Below, piece by piece: positions 35,944 to 45,134 of a DNA stretch of 64,000 bases. How positions within the stretch are numbered: the first letter of the stretch is position 1; each line of letters opens with the position of its first letter. Source of the stretch: Oscillospiraceae bacterium (GTDB lineage: Bacteria > Bacillota > Clostridia > Oscillospirales > Ruminococcaceae); the NCBI GenBank assembly GCA_900768995.1, contig CAAGEZ010000013.1:1-64000 (forward strand), read 5' to 3'. Both the position numbers and the translations under genes were made by a program. The notes beneath the pieces were generated by a model, which saw only the letters and a program-made list of their open reading frames with translations, was not told the origin of the DNA and ran no database searches.

Positions 35944-36726
35944 GTGAAAAGAAACGGTCTGCTCAGTATATCGGTAGTGCTGGCGGTAATGCTTGTGCTG
36001 GGTATTGGCGGCATTATAACGGGGATAAAGGACAAAGCCGAGCTTGCAAAGGGCGTTGACGACTTCAACTACCTTGCAAACAGCGAGTTTTACGAGGGTA
36101 AATTCGTGGAGGGAAATGTTTTCGAGATATACGGCGAATTTGCCTACACCGAAAGCTACTCTGAAACTCTCGGCGTAAAGCACAATTCAAAGGTGACATC
36201 TCACTATTACCTCATACCAATAACGGGGAGCTTTGAAGCAAGCACATTAAAGCTCATTCCCGTTGAGATAAGAACGTCCGCAAACATCACAAACGCCGAG
36301 CTTCTTATGCAGCAGACCTTTGATTTCCAGGACTACGGCACTGAACCCGATGTTTGGAACGAATTTACATTATTCGGCAAGGTGTCGGTGCTTGACGGCG
36401 AGGTGGAGGAATATCTTTACTCGTGGCTCACAAATGACGGCGCAGACGGCACAAAGGAGGACTACAAGAACCTCATATGCCCCTATTTGATAACGGAATA
36501 TGCCGCCGATGCTCCCGCAAAAACGCTGAACTTCTCCTTGACCATCGCCATTATCGGTGCGCTGGGTCTTGGGGTGATAGTATTTATATTTGTACGCTCC
36601 CGCCGCAATAATTCCCCATCTCAGACCGTGCAGGAGAATGTATATCAGCCTGTAAATGCCCCCGAAGCCGACAAAACGGACACATCCGGTCTCGGTATCG
36701 GGACAGGCGATGATGATAAAAAGTAA
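35944..36726 (+). CDS. Two-TM membrane protein of unknown function
   Basis: A 260-residue protein not recognised. Residues 7-27 and about 197-220 are membrane segments enclosing an extracytoplasmic domain of about 165 residues rich in Tyr, Glu and Thr (YEGKFVEGNVFEIYGEFAYT onward), and the last 40 residues are an acidic, Pro/Asn-rich cytoplasmic tail. GTG start; AGGGGGG stands seven bases upstream, while the ATG two bases earlier is out of frame. It is followed 41 bases later by the zapA-like gene, perhaps in one transcript. Confidence 0.75.
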   Translation: MKRNGLLSISVVLAVMLVLGIGGIITGIKDKAELAKGVDDFNYLANSEFYEGKFVEGNVFEIYGEFAYTESYSETLGVKHNSKVTSHYYLIPITGSFEASTLKLIPVEIRTSANITNAELLMQQTFDFQDYGTEPDVWNEFTLFGKVSVLDGEVEEYLYSWLTNDGADGTKEDYKNLICPYLITEYAADAPAKTLNFSLTIAIIGALGLGVIVFIFVRSRRNNSPSQTVQENVYQPVNAPEADKTDTSGLGIGTGDDDKK

Positions 36727-36767
36727 ACAAGCAGAAATGCAGAATTTATGCCGAAAGGAACGGACAG

Positions 36768-37574
36768 ATGAAGATTGAAAATAAGGTAGCCGTGACCATC
36801 TGCGGCAAGGAATACAACCTCAGAACAGATGATTCCCCCGAATATCTCATCGGGCTTGCAAAGCGTGTGGACAAGGAAATAAGCGATATGGTAAAGGCGA
36901 AGCCGAATTTCGGTATCCAGAACGCCGCCGTATTCGTTGCCCTTACCGCTCTCGATGAGGCTCAGAAAGCGTCCCAGAGCATTGAAAATGTGGGAAAGCA
37001 GATAAAGTCATATGTGGAGGAGACCGCCAAGGCACGCAAGGAAAAGGAAAAGCTTGCGGACAAGAACAAGGCTCTCGAAGAGAAGATCGCCGCTCTTGAA
37101 AAGGAGATAAAGGAGCTGAAAAAGCGCCCTGCCTATGAGTGCGAGCAGCTTGTCCTCGAAAACACCATCTCCCCTGCGGTTATGATATATGCGGAGGAAA
37201 ACGCTCCCGAAAGCATTGAGGCAGATGCGGAAGCTAAGACAGAGACGGCAGTTGAGACAACCGCCGAAGCTGTTACAGATGAAGCCGCAAAGTCTGAGGA
37301 AAAGACCGATGCTGCTGAACCCACTCCCGAAGCAAAAGCACCCGAAGCTCCCGAAAAAGCCGACGCCAAGACTGCCGAATGCGGCTCAGATGCCAGTAAA
37401 GGCAGCGAAGAAGCCAAAGATAGCGGCGAACACGGAGGGGCTGACGGAGGAGCAGGCACAGAAGCTCAGAATGATGGCGGTAATACACAAAATGATAACG
37501 TAACCGAGTCCGAAAAACCCGCCGAGACACCCGATCCTGCCCGAAACAAGAGAAGCAGAAAGAAAAGGCACTGA
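36768..37574 (+). CDS. zapA: Cell division protein ZapA with long acidic tail
   Basis: A 268-residue protein. Residues 1-65 are a ZapA domain (VAVTICGKEYNLRTDDSPEY, IGLAKRVDKEI), followed by a coiled coil (about 75-125) typical of the ZapA dimer that bundles FtsZ. Residues 140-268 are a low-complexity Glu/Ala/Thr-rich segment ending in a basic cluster (NKRSRKKRH). Ordinary ZapA has 85-130 residues. It precedes the U32 peptidase gene by five bases, a common arrangement in Clostridia. Confidence 0.85.
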   Translation: MKIENKVAVTICGKEYNLRTDDSPEYLIGLAKRVDKEISDMVKAKPNFGIQNAAVFVALTALDEAQKASQSIENVGKQIKSYVEETAKARKEKEKLADKNKALEEKIAALEKEIKELKKRPAYECEQLVLENTISPAVMIYAEENAPESIEADAEAKTETAVETTAEAVTDEAAKSEEKTDAAEPTPEAKAPEAPEKADAKTAECGSDASKGSEEAKDSGEHGGADGGAGTEAQNDGGNTQNDNVTESEKPAETPDPARNKRSRKKRH

Positions 37575-37579
37575 GTCAT

Positions 37580-39640
37580 ATGAATAACAAAAAGCCCGAG
37601 GTGCTTGCCCCCGCAGGCAGCCTTGAAAGCATATATGCCGCCGTAAGATGCGGTGCTGACGGAGTTTATGTTGGCGGAAAGCTTTTTTCCGCCAGAGCGA
37701 ACGCCGTCAATTTTTCAGATGAGGAGCTTGCTGAAGCTGTAAAATACTGTCATCTCCACGGGGTTAAAATATATCGTGCAATGAACACTGTGGTATGCGA
37801 CGATGAAACCGAAGAGTTCTGCAATGAGGTAAAATTCAGCGCAGAAGCAGGCATTGACGGACTTATCATTCAGGACCTTGGAGCAGCATATCTTGCCGCC
37901 CTCACCGTTCCCGATATGCCCCGTCACGGCTCAACGCAGATGACCGTCCATACCCCTCTCGGAGCAATCGCCGCCCGTAATGCGGGCTTTTGCAGGATAG
38001 TCCCCGCAAGGGAACTGTCACTCGGTGAGATACAGAAGATCTGCGATACCGGCGTGGAAACAGAGGTATTCGTTCACGGCGCACAGTGTATGTGCCTTTC
38101 GGGACAGTGCTATATGAGCGCACTTATCGGCTCAAGAAGCGCCAACCGTGGACAGTGCGCACAGGCGTGCCGACTGCCCTTTTCCGCTTTCAAAAAGGAA
38201 GAGTATTATGCTCTGTCGCTGAAAGATATGTCCCTTGTGAGCCACACCGATGAGCTTATAAATGCAGGCTGTGCGTCGTTCAAGATAGAGGGACGAATGA
38301 AGCGTCCTGAGTATGTTGCTGCTGCTGTTACCGCCCTCCGTGACGCTGTGGACAAGAGCGGTGATATCTGCGAGGATATGCGCCGCCTTGAAGCGGTATT
38401 CTCCCGAAGCGGCTTCACAGACGGATATCTCACAGGTAAAACAGGCAGCGAGATGTTCGGGCACAGGCGCAAGGAGGACGTGATATCCGCCGATAACGTT
38501 CTCCCACAGCTTGCCGCAATGTACAGGGACGAGAGAAAAAGCGGCGGGATATCCTTTGAATTTGAACTGAAATCGGATATGCCGACGGTGCTGAAATTTT
38601 CCTCGGGAAATATTTCGGGCGAAATAACAGGCACTGTTCCCGAAGCCGCACGAAACAGGAGCCTTACGGAAGAGGACGTAAAAAAACAGCTCTCAAAGCT
38701 CGGCGGCACGAGGTATGAGCTTGATGCCCTTTCCTGCAATATTGATGACGGTCTGACCATACCCGCCTCGGAGCTGAACAGGCTCAGGCGTGAAGCCGTA
38801 AGCGAATGTGACAGGCTCACTGTATTGCAGAACACCCCCGTTTATCACATCAATGACTTCGCCCCCGAAAAGCCCGTATCAAGCAGGAAATACAGCGATA
38901 TGCACCTGCGTGTTATGACAAAAAATGCCGAGACCTTAAAGGCAGTCTATGAATATTCGGAGCTTGTCATTGCCCCCGCACATATTTGCAGGGAGCTTGA
39001 TGCGGAGCTTTATGCACAAAAAACTGCCGTGTCCCTCCCCGACATCGTTTCCGACGAGGGCAGGCTTTTAAATGAGCTGAAAGAGCTTTATAAGCTTGGA
39101 TTCAGGCACTTTGTATGCGGCAATTTCACTCATCTTGGTGTGCTGTCGCAGCTTGACGGTATCAAGATACACGGCGGCACGGGACTTAACATCACAAATT
39201 CATATGCCGCAAGGCGCTTTGCACAGCTTGGTCTCTGCGACATCACAGCATCATTCGAACTTAAAGCGGCACAGATATCCGCCCTTGAAAAGCCCATTCC
39301 CACAGGCTTTTACGCATACGGCAGGCTCCCGCTTATGATAACGAAAAACTGCCCCGTAAGAGCGCAGGCAGGCTGCAAAAGCTGCACCGGCAGCATCACC
39401 GACCGCACAGGCAGGAAATTCCCAGTTGAGTGTGCCGGAAAGCAGTATGCACGAATACTTAACTGCGACATTTTAGAGACCTCCGACAAGCTCTCCGACT
39501 TCAAGGGCGCAGCATTTGCCCTCCTTGATATGGGAAATATGCCTCCGAAGCCCGCATCGGACGTTATAAAAAGATATATGGACCGAGGAACACCCGAGGG
39601 AAAATTCACCCGAGGACTATACTACCGTGGAATAATATAA
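37580..39640 (+). CDS. Peptidase U32 family protein
   Basis: A 686-residue U32 protein. The N-terminal barrel begins PEVLAPAGSLESIYAAVRCG and includes the family signature SGQCYMSALIGSRSANRGQC followed by AQACR. The C-terminal half (about 400-686) has a Cys cluster (CPVRAQAGCKSC). U32 members such as RlhA and TrhP are needed for hydroxylation of 23S rRNA or tRNA and carry Fe-S clusters; others are called collagenases. The substrate here cannot be told from sequence. Confidence 0.88.
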   Translation: MNNKKPEVLAPAGSLESIYAAVRCGADGVYVGGKLFSARANAVNFSDEELAEAVKYCHLHGVKIYRAMNTVVCDDETEEFCNEVKFSAEAGIDGLIIQDLGAAYLAALTVPDMPRHGSTQMTVHTPLGAIAARNAGFCRIVPARELSLGEIQKICDTGVETEVFVHGAQCMCLSGQCYMSALIGSRSANRGQCAQACRLPFSAFKKEEYYALSLKDMSLVSHTDELINAGCASFKIEGRMKRPEYVAAAVTALRDAVDKSGDICEDMRRLEAVFSRSGFTDGYLTGKTGSEMFGHRRKEDVISADNVLPQLAAMYRDERKSGGISFEFELKSDMPTVLKFSSGNISGEITGTVPEAARNRSLTEEDVKKQLSKLGGTRYELDALSCNIDDGLTIPASELNRLRREAVSECDRLTVLQNTPVYHINDFAPEKPVSSRKYSDMHLRVMTKNAETLKAVYEYSELVIAPAHICRELDAELYAQKTAVSLPDIVSDEGRLLNELKELYKLGFRHFVCGNFTHLGVLSQLDGIKIHGGTGLNITNSYAARRFAQLGLCDITASFELKAAQISALEKPIPTGFYAYGRLPLMITKNCPVRAQAGCKSCTGSITDRTGRKFPVECAGKQYARILNCDILETSDKLSDFKGAAFALLDMGNMPPKPASDVIKRYMDRGTPEGKFTRGLYYRGII

Positions 39641-39661
39641 ATGTGAAAGGACAATAAAATT

Positions 39662-39937
39662 ATGAAAGAAAATTTCAAGCGGACTATCGCATTTCTGTTT
39701 TTCCTGCTGGCAGGGATAGTTCTGGGAACGGTCATTGCAAGGATATGCAGCGGCAATCACTACCTCGGCTGGCTTGCCTATGATATGTCGGTGGGAATAG
39801 ACACAGGCTCCCCCGTTATCCTCGACCTGATAGTTTTCAAAATGGCGTTCGGGTTCACCCTTTCCGTAAATGCCGCTCAGATAATCTGCGTCATTGCGGC
39901 GCTTATTACTTATAACAAGACCTGCAAGGGATTATGA
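39662..39937 (+). CDS. DUF4321 small membrane protein
   Basis: A 91-residue protein with two or three hydrophobic segments (residues 9-28 and 56-85) and the DUF4321 end motif FGFTLSVNAAQIICVIAALI. The family is found in Clostridia near U32 peptidase, maf or mreB genes; its role is unknown. GAAAGGA precedes the ATG. Confidence 0.75.
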   Translation: MKENFKRTIAFLFFLLAGIVLGTVIARICSGNHYLGWLAYDMSVGIDTGSPVILDLIVFKMAFGFTLSVNAAQIICVIAALITYNKTCKGL

Positions 39938-39940
39938 TAT

Positions 39941-39971
39941 AAAAAGCCGATGCGCCTGCGTCGGCTTTTTT
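39941..39971 (+). terminator. Rho-independent terminator after DUF4321 gene
   Basis: AAAAAGCCGA (39941-39950) pairs with TCGGCTTTTT (39961-39970), with a T-run. Confidence 0.85.
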
Positions 39972-40037
39972 GTATGAAAAAGTCTCTTTATGTCATAAAT
40001 ATAATTATGCATCTGCCATAAGTTCACAGAAATCGCC

Positions 40038-40066
40038 TTGACATTATACACAAAATGGGATATAAT
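40038..40066 (+). promoter_or_regulatory. Sigma-A promoter of RNase J transcript
   Basis: TTGACA (40038-40043), a 17-base spacer and TATAAT (40061-40066), a perfect consensus pair, 476 bases before the rnj start. Confidence 0.85.
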
Positions 40067-40072
40067 AATTTT

Positions 40073-40541
40073 AATTATTGTGTTCGGACAAAGGCAGGCA
40101 TATGTCCTGCCCGATATCGGCTGCCTTTTTATCGGCACCGAATGTCATACCTTATGATAGGGTCAGACATATTTTGTAAAAAATGTTATGAATGCGCCGA
40201 AGCGGAAGTTATGCCTGCCGCAAATGGAAAAGTATTATATTCGGCAGGAAATATTAAGGCGCAACGTGTTTCAGGCAGAAGATCGGAGCCGCATAAAGCC
40301 AGGCAGGAGGCCTGTTTTATGCACAGTATGCTGTAATTATTTTTCACACCCATAAGGCTCCCGAAGCCAAGAGCACCGTTATGACCCTGTGTCTATGCAG
40401 AATGAACGGACAAGGTTACGGATAATTTTCACACCGTCGGATAAATGCAGATGTTTATGATACATCAGTCCCCACAATAACAAAAATGAAAGCCCCGACA
40501 TTTTCGGGAAAATGCAACTATTTTGAAATGAGGTAAAGAAA
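40073..40541 (+). promoter_or_regulatory. Long structured 5' leader (or separate RNA) before RNase J
   Basis: About 470 transcribed bases with no credible gene but many helices: TTCGG/CCGAA (40083-40087, 40138-40142) enclosing AAAGGCAG/CTGCCTTT with TTTTTA after it; GCGCC/GGCGC (40194-40198, 40258-40262) enclosing CCTGCCG/CGGCAGG (40214-40220, 40242-40248); and GCATAAA/TTTATGC (40291-40297, 40316-40322) enclosing AGGC/GCCT. An ATTTTCACACC-like motif occurs twice (about 40340 and 40424). I recognise no known RNA family. The open frame at 40055-40336 crosses these helices and lacks a ribosome-binding site. Confidence 0.6.
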
Positions 40542-42881
40542 TTGGCTGAAAACCGAAACAACGAAACAGAGCCCACAGTAAACGAGTACGGCGAAAAGAT
40601 CGCACCCAAGGGCGAAAAAAAGGAAAACACCGCTCCCACCGAAACCAGACGCTACACAAACTATTCCAACAACAAGCGCTACAATAATCAGCGCAGACCT
40701 ATGCTCCCCCCCAAGGGTGTTTCCCCCGAGAGCTTCGACAGACAGCAGGGAATGACTGCGAACCGCCCTGCACAGCGAACTGAAAATTCGGGAGAGAACC
40801 GTCCCTACGAACAGCGCAGACCCTACAAAAATTACAGCAGCTACAATAGTAACGGCGGCTCAAAGCCCTATTACCCAAGCAGAAACTACAGCCGTCCCTA
40901 TGACAATAACAGAGGCTATGACCAGAGCAGAAGCTACAATAAGCCCTACAGAGCTCCCGAGCAGGTTTCCGACAAGCCCGCTCCCGATACCTCCGTATTC
41001 GAGAAAACTTCCTTTGAAAGAAGCTATGAAAAGCCCTATCAGAGAAATTCCTATGACCGCAGAAACAACCGTGACGACAACAGATATCAGGGCGGCAGAT
41101 ACAGATACAACAATCAGGACAGCCAGAACAATTCTTCCCGGCAGCTTTCCGCCGAAGTGGTTTCCGAAACACCCGAGCTTGATACACGTTTCAGTGCCCA
41201 CACCAATCACAGAGCCGTAAAGCGCACTCCCCTCAGAATAATCCCTCTCGGCGGTCTTAACGAGATCGGAAAGAATATGACCGTTTTCGAGTGCGGCAAC
41301 GATATGTTTATCGTGGACTGCGGACTTGCATTCCCCGACAGCGATATGCCCGGCGTTGACCTTGTTATCCCCGACTTTACTTATGTTGAGCAGAACATCT
41401 CCAGAGTAAGGGGCATCGTCATCACCCACGGTCACGAGGACCACATCGGCTCTCTTGCATATCTTCTGAAAAAGTGCAATATCCCCGTTTATGCAACACG
41501 CCTTACTATCGGTCTCATTGAGGGCAAGCTCAAGGAGCACAACCTTATGGGTCAGGCAAAGCTCAATGTTGTAACTCCCCGCCAGACCGTAAAAATGGGC
41601 TGTATGGCAGTTGAGTTCATAAGAGTGAACCACTCTATCCCCGATGCTGTGGGACTTGCTATCCACACCCCCGCAGGCATCGTTATCCACACAGGCGACT
41701 TCAAGGTGGACTTCACCCCCATTGAGGGCGGCATTATCGACCTTGCAAGGTTCGGCGAGCTTGGAAACAGAGGCGTTCTCGCACTTATGTCCGACTCCAC
41801 AAATGCCGAGCGTCCCGGCCATACCGCTTCCGAGCGCACAGTTGGTGCATCATTTGAAAAGCTTTTTGCAAAGGCGGAGGGCAAGAGAATAATCATTGCC
41901 ACCTTTGCGTCAAATATCCACCGCATTCAGCAGATAATCAACAAGGCTGTGAGCAGCGGACGAAAGGTGGCTGTATTCGGCAGAAGTATGCTGAATGTCA
42001 TCTCCACCGCTATGGAGCTTGGATATCTCTCCGTTCCCGAGGGTGTTATCATAGACCTTGAAACTATGAACAAGTATCCCCCCGAGAAAATAGTTCTCAT
42101 CACCACAGGCAGTCAGGGCGAGCCTATGTCCGCCCTCACAAGAATGGCGATGAACGAGCACAGGAGCGTTACCATCACCCCTATGGACTATATCATCATC
42201 AGCGCAAATCCTATCCCCGGCAACGAGAAATATGTTACCAAGGTCGTAAACGAGCTTCTTAAGGCAGGGGCAGAGGTAATATATGAGTCAATGTATGATG
42301 TCCACGTTTCGGGACACGCCTGCCAGGAGGAAATAAAGCTCATAATGTCCCTCACCCGTCCCAGATTTTTCATTCCCGTTCACGGCGAGTACAAGCACCT
42401 TAAAAAGAGCGCAAACCTTGCCTATGCAATGGGCATTCCCGAGAGCAACGTAATAATCGGCTCTATCGGCGACGTTATCGAGACAGACGGCACTACTATC
42501 GGCATCACAGGCAAGGTGCAGGCGGGCAGAGTTCTCGTTGACGGCCTTGGCGTTGGCGATGTAGGCTCTATCGTCCTCAGGGACAGAAAGCACCTTGCGG
42601 AGGACGGTCTTATCGTGGCTGTTGCAACTATCGAAAGCGAGAGCGGAACAATTCTTGCAGGCCCTGACATTCTCTCCCGTGGATTCGTTTATGTAAGGGA
42701 AAACGAGGAGATGATGGAGGCTGCAAGGGATATACTCAGGAAAACTCTCGAATCCTGCCTGTCCGACGGCGTAAGAGACTGGAACAGCATCAAATCGGGT
42801 CTCAGAGATTCTCTCAGCGACTATATCTATATGAAAACCAAGCGCAATCCTATGATACTCCCAATTATCGAGGAGATATGA
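40542..42881 (+). CDS. rnj: Ribonuclease J with a 220-residue disordered N-terminus
   Basis: A 779-residue RNase J. The catalytic part begins near residue 225 (RIIPLGGLNEIGKNM) and has the metallo-beta-lactamase motif THGHEDHIG (His296 onward), a beta-CASP domain (LMSDSTNAERPGHT; GSQGEPMSAL) and the C-terminal domain. RNase J carries both 5'-exonuclease and endonuclease activity in mRNA turnover. Residues 1-220 are an Asn/Arg/Tyr/Ser/Pro-rich low-complexity extension (e.g. NYSRPYDNNRGYDQSRSY). TTG start after GAGGTAAAGAAA. Confidence 0.93.
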   Translation: MAENRNNETEPTVNEYGEKIAPKGEKKENTAPTETRRYTNYSNNKRYNNQRRPMLPPKGVSPESFDRQQGMTANRPAQRTENSGENRPYEQRRPYKNYSSYNSNGGSKPYYPSRNYSRPYDNNRGYDQSRSYNKPYRAPEQVSDKPAPDTSVFEKTSFERSYEKPYQRNSYDRRNNRDDNRYQGGRYRYNNQDSQNNSSRQLSAEVVSETPELDTRFSAHTNHRAVKRTPLRIIPLGGLNEIGKNMTVFECGNDMFIVDCGLAFPDSDMPGVDLVIPDFTYVEQNISRVRGIVITHGHEDHIGSLAYLLKKCNIPVYATRLTIGLIEGKLKEHNLMGQAKLNVVTPRQTVKMGCMAVEFIRVNHSIPDAVGLAIHTPAGIVIHTGDFKVDFTPIEGGIIDLARFGELGNRGVLALMSDSTNAERPGHTASERTVGASFEKLFAKAEGKRIIIATFASNIHRIQQIINKAVSSGRKVAVFGRSMLNVISTAMELGYLSVPEGVIIDLETMNKYPPEKIVLITTGSQGEPMSALTRMAMNEHRSVTITPMDYIIISANPIPGNEKYVTKVVNELLKAGAEVIYESMYDVHVSGHACQEEIKLIMSLTRPRFFIPVHGEYKHLKKSANLAYAMGIPESNVIIGSIGDVIETDGTTIGITGKVQAGRVLVDGLGVGDVGSIVLRDRKHLAEDGLIVAVATIESESGTILAGPDILSRGFVYVRENEEMMEAARDILRKTLESCLSDGVRDWNSIKSGLRDSLSDYIYMKTKRNPMILPIIEEI

Positions 42882-42939
42882 TACTGACAATATGACATAT
42901 CCCGTGATGAAAACTATGGGAAAGGAATGGTCGTAAAAA

Positions 42940-45102
42940 ATGGCAGGCAAAAACCGAAACCTATTCAAGCTTGTTTCAATGCTTCTTGTGGCAGCCTCGC
43001 TTTACTGTGCATTCGGCACGCTGCATGACGGCGGGGATATACGCTTCTGGATATCCCTCTGCATAATCTCACTTATCGGCATTGCATATCTTGTGGTATT
43101 CCTGCAAAATGAAAAGGACTATATCGAGATGAAGAAAAAGGCGGAGACTCCCCCGCCCCCCGATGACAACTCCACAGTAAGCCGCTTTTTTATGAATAAC
43201 TGCCCCGCTCCCGCTATCGTGTGCGATGAAACGGGAAAGGTGCTGAAAAAGACAAAGGGGGCTTCCGAGATATTCCCCCAGCTCAGAGAGGGCGAAAACA
43301 TAAGCGAGGTCACTTCCATAGACCGCAGCCTTTTCTCCTCCGAGCAGAGCGGCGATGTGAACCGTTTCCAGTGGGAACATTATATGGTGGAGTCATTCAC
43401 CGCCGTGAACACGGAGGAATCGGGCAAGCATTTCACTCTTATGTGCTTTAATGACACCCGTGAAAGCGAAACGCTGAAAGATGAAGCCGAGGGCAGCAGA
43501 AATTATGTTGCACTTCTGCTCATTGATGAGTACGACGAGCTTTTCTCCTACGAAAAAGACTCCAAGCGCAGCGAAGTGGTCATAAGGATAGACAGGATAG
43601 CCGAAAGGTTCATCGAAAAGCACAACGGACTTCTGAAAAAGCTTTCCGATGACAAGTACCTTGCCATTATCAGCGAAAAAGAGCTTAAAGGTATGGAGGA
43701 AAAGGACTACCTTGCATTCCTGGAGGATATGCACAATATCCACGTTTCCGAACGCACCCACGTGTCCCTTTCAATGGGCATAGGCAGAGGCGGCGAGAAT
43801 CTCAGGGAAAGCGAGGAGCTTGCAAGAACAGCCCTCAGCATCTCTCAGAAGCAGGGCGGCGACCACGTTGTCATCAAGCAGGATATGAACGATTCGGGCT
43901 ATATCTCATACGGCGGTGCTGCCACCAAAACCGAGGTAAATTCCCAGTCAAAGGTAAAGATATTCAGCGACAATCTGAGAAATCATCTTGCCGCTGCGGA
44001 CAGGGTGATAATAATGGGTCACAGCTACAGCGATATGGACGCTGTAGGCGCAGCCTCGGGTCTTGGCGGTGCTCTCCGTGCACTTGGCTTTGAAGCATAT
44101 GTATATGTTAACCGTGAGACCACTCTTGCTATGTCCCTTATGGAGAGACTTTACACCAACGTGAAGAGCGATGCATCAGACCTTTATGTGTCCGAAAGCA
44201 AAGCGCTGGAGCTTATGACCGACGATACTCTTCTCATAATCGTGGACGTGAGCACAAAAACTCAGCTTGACAGCTCCGCAATATATCAGAATGCCCGGAA
44301 GGTCATCTACATCGACCACCACATTCAGAACCAGAATCCTATCGACAATTACATCGACCGCTATCACGACCCCGACGCTTCCTCCGCCAGCGAGATCGTC
44401 ACCGAGGTCATCAGATATTTCAGCCTGAAAAAGAAGTTTTCCTGCTACTATGCAGATGCCCTCCTTGCGGGCATTATGCTTGACACCAAGGACTTTGTTA
44501 TGAAAACAGGCGTGCGCACCTACGAGGCTGCGGCATTCCTTAAGGATCAGGGCGCAGACCCCGTATCCGTAAAGCTCCTGTTCGCAAACTCCTTTGACAC
44601 CGACAAGCTCCGTTCAAGGCTTGTGGAGACCGCAAAGAACTATAAAAACTACGCCATCACCGTTATTACCCGTGAGCTTTTCAATGAGTATTCCAAGATA
44701 AAGGAAGAAAGCCTTGAAGCGGCAAGAAAGGTAGTCATATCCCGTGGGGGCGAGCTTTCCGGGGAAGAGCTTGAACAGGCTGCATTGAAGTATGCCTCCG
44801 ACAAGCAGTCGGGCTTTATCAAAATAGCCGCTGCACAGGCGGCAGACCAGCTTCTGAACACTATGAACATCAAGGCAAGCTTTGCCGTATTTATGCTGGA
44901 TAATACCGCTGTAAACATCTCCGCCCGCTCCTACGGGACCGTAAGCGGCGGCGCAAATGTGCAGGATATTATGAAGCGTGTGGGCGGCGGCGGTCATATC
45001 ACAATGGCGGCTGCACGGCTTGCGGGCAAGACTCTTGAAGAAGCCTGCGATATGCTGAAGGAAGCCATAGATTCCTATGACTCGGCTATGCAGTCGATAT
45101 GA
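42940..45102 (+). CDS. gdpP: Cyclic-di-AMP phosphodiesterase GdpP
   Basis: A 720-residue GdpP. Two N-terminal membrane helices (residues 8-25 and 33-54), a degenerate PAS domain (about 80-150), a degenerate GGDEF domain (about 165-310) and DHH-DHHA1 domains (about 340-715). DHH-domain motifs are IIMGHSYSDMDAVGAA and IDHH (Asp459-His461); DHHA1 ends GGGGHITMAAARL. It degrades c-di-AMP to pApA. It precedes rplI and dnaB with one gene interposed, as in most Firmicutes. Confidence 0.94.
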   Translation: MAGKNRNLFKLVSMLLVAASLYCAFGTLHDGGDIRFWISLCIISLIGIAYLVVFLQNEKDYIEMKKKAETPPPPDDNSTVSRFFMNNCPAPAIVCDETGKVLKKTKGASEIFPQLREGENISEVTSIDRSLFSSEQSGDVNRFQWEHYMVESFTAVNTEESGKHFTLMCFNDTRESETLKDEAEGSRNYVALLLIDEYDELFSYEKDSKRSEVVIRIDRIAERFIEKHNGLLKKLSDDKYLAIISEKELKGMEEKDYLAFLEDMHNIHVSERTHVSLSMGIGRGGENLRESEELARTALSISQKQGGDHVVIKQDMNDSGYISYGGAATKTEVNSQSKVKIFSDNLRNHLAAADRVIIMGHSYSDMDAVGAASGLGGALRALGFEAYVYVNRETTLAMSLMERLYTNVKSDASDLYVSESKALELMTDDTLLIIVDVSTKTQLDSSAIYQNARKVIYIDHHIQNQNPIDNYIDRYHDPDASSASEIVTEVIRYFSLKKKFSCYYADALLAGIMLDTKDFVMKTGVRTYEAAAFLKDQGADPVSVKLLFANSFDTDKLRSRLVETAKNYKNYAITVITRELFNEYSKIKEESLEAARKVVISRGGELSGEELEQAALKYASDKQSGFIKIAAAQAADQLLNTMNIKASFAVFMLDNTAVNISARSYGTVSGGANVQDIMKRVGGGGHITMAAARLAGKTLEEACDMLKEAIDSYDSAMQSI

Positions 45103-45134
45103 CAACTTAAAAGCATCAAAAGGACTGATAACAA

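Noticed and set aside
40073..40330. 6S RNA, tmRNA, SRP RNA or RNase P RNA
   Set aside because: None of their core motifs could be found by eye; left as an unassigned structured leader.
40055..40336. A 93-residue frame in the RNase J leader
   Set aside because: Crosses strong nested helices, has no ribosome-binding site and no recognisable protein pattern.
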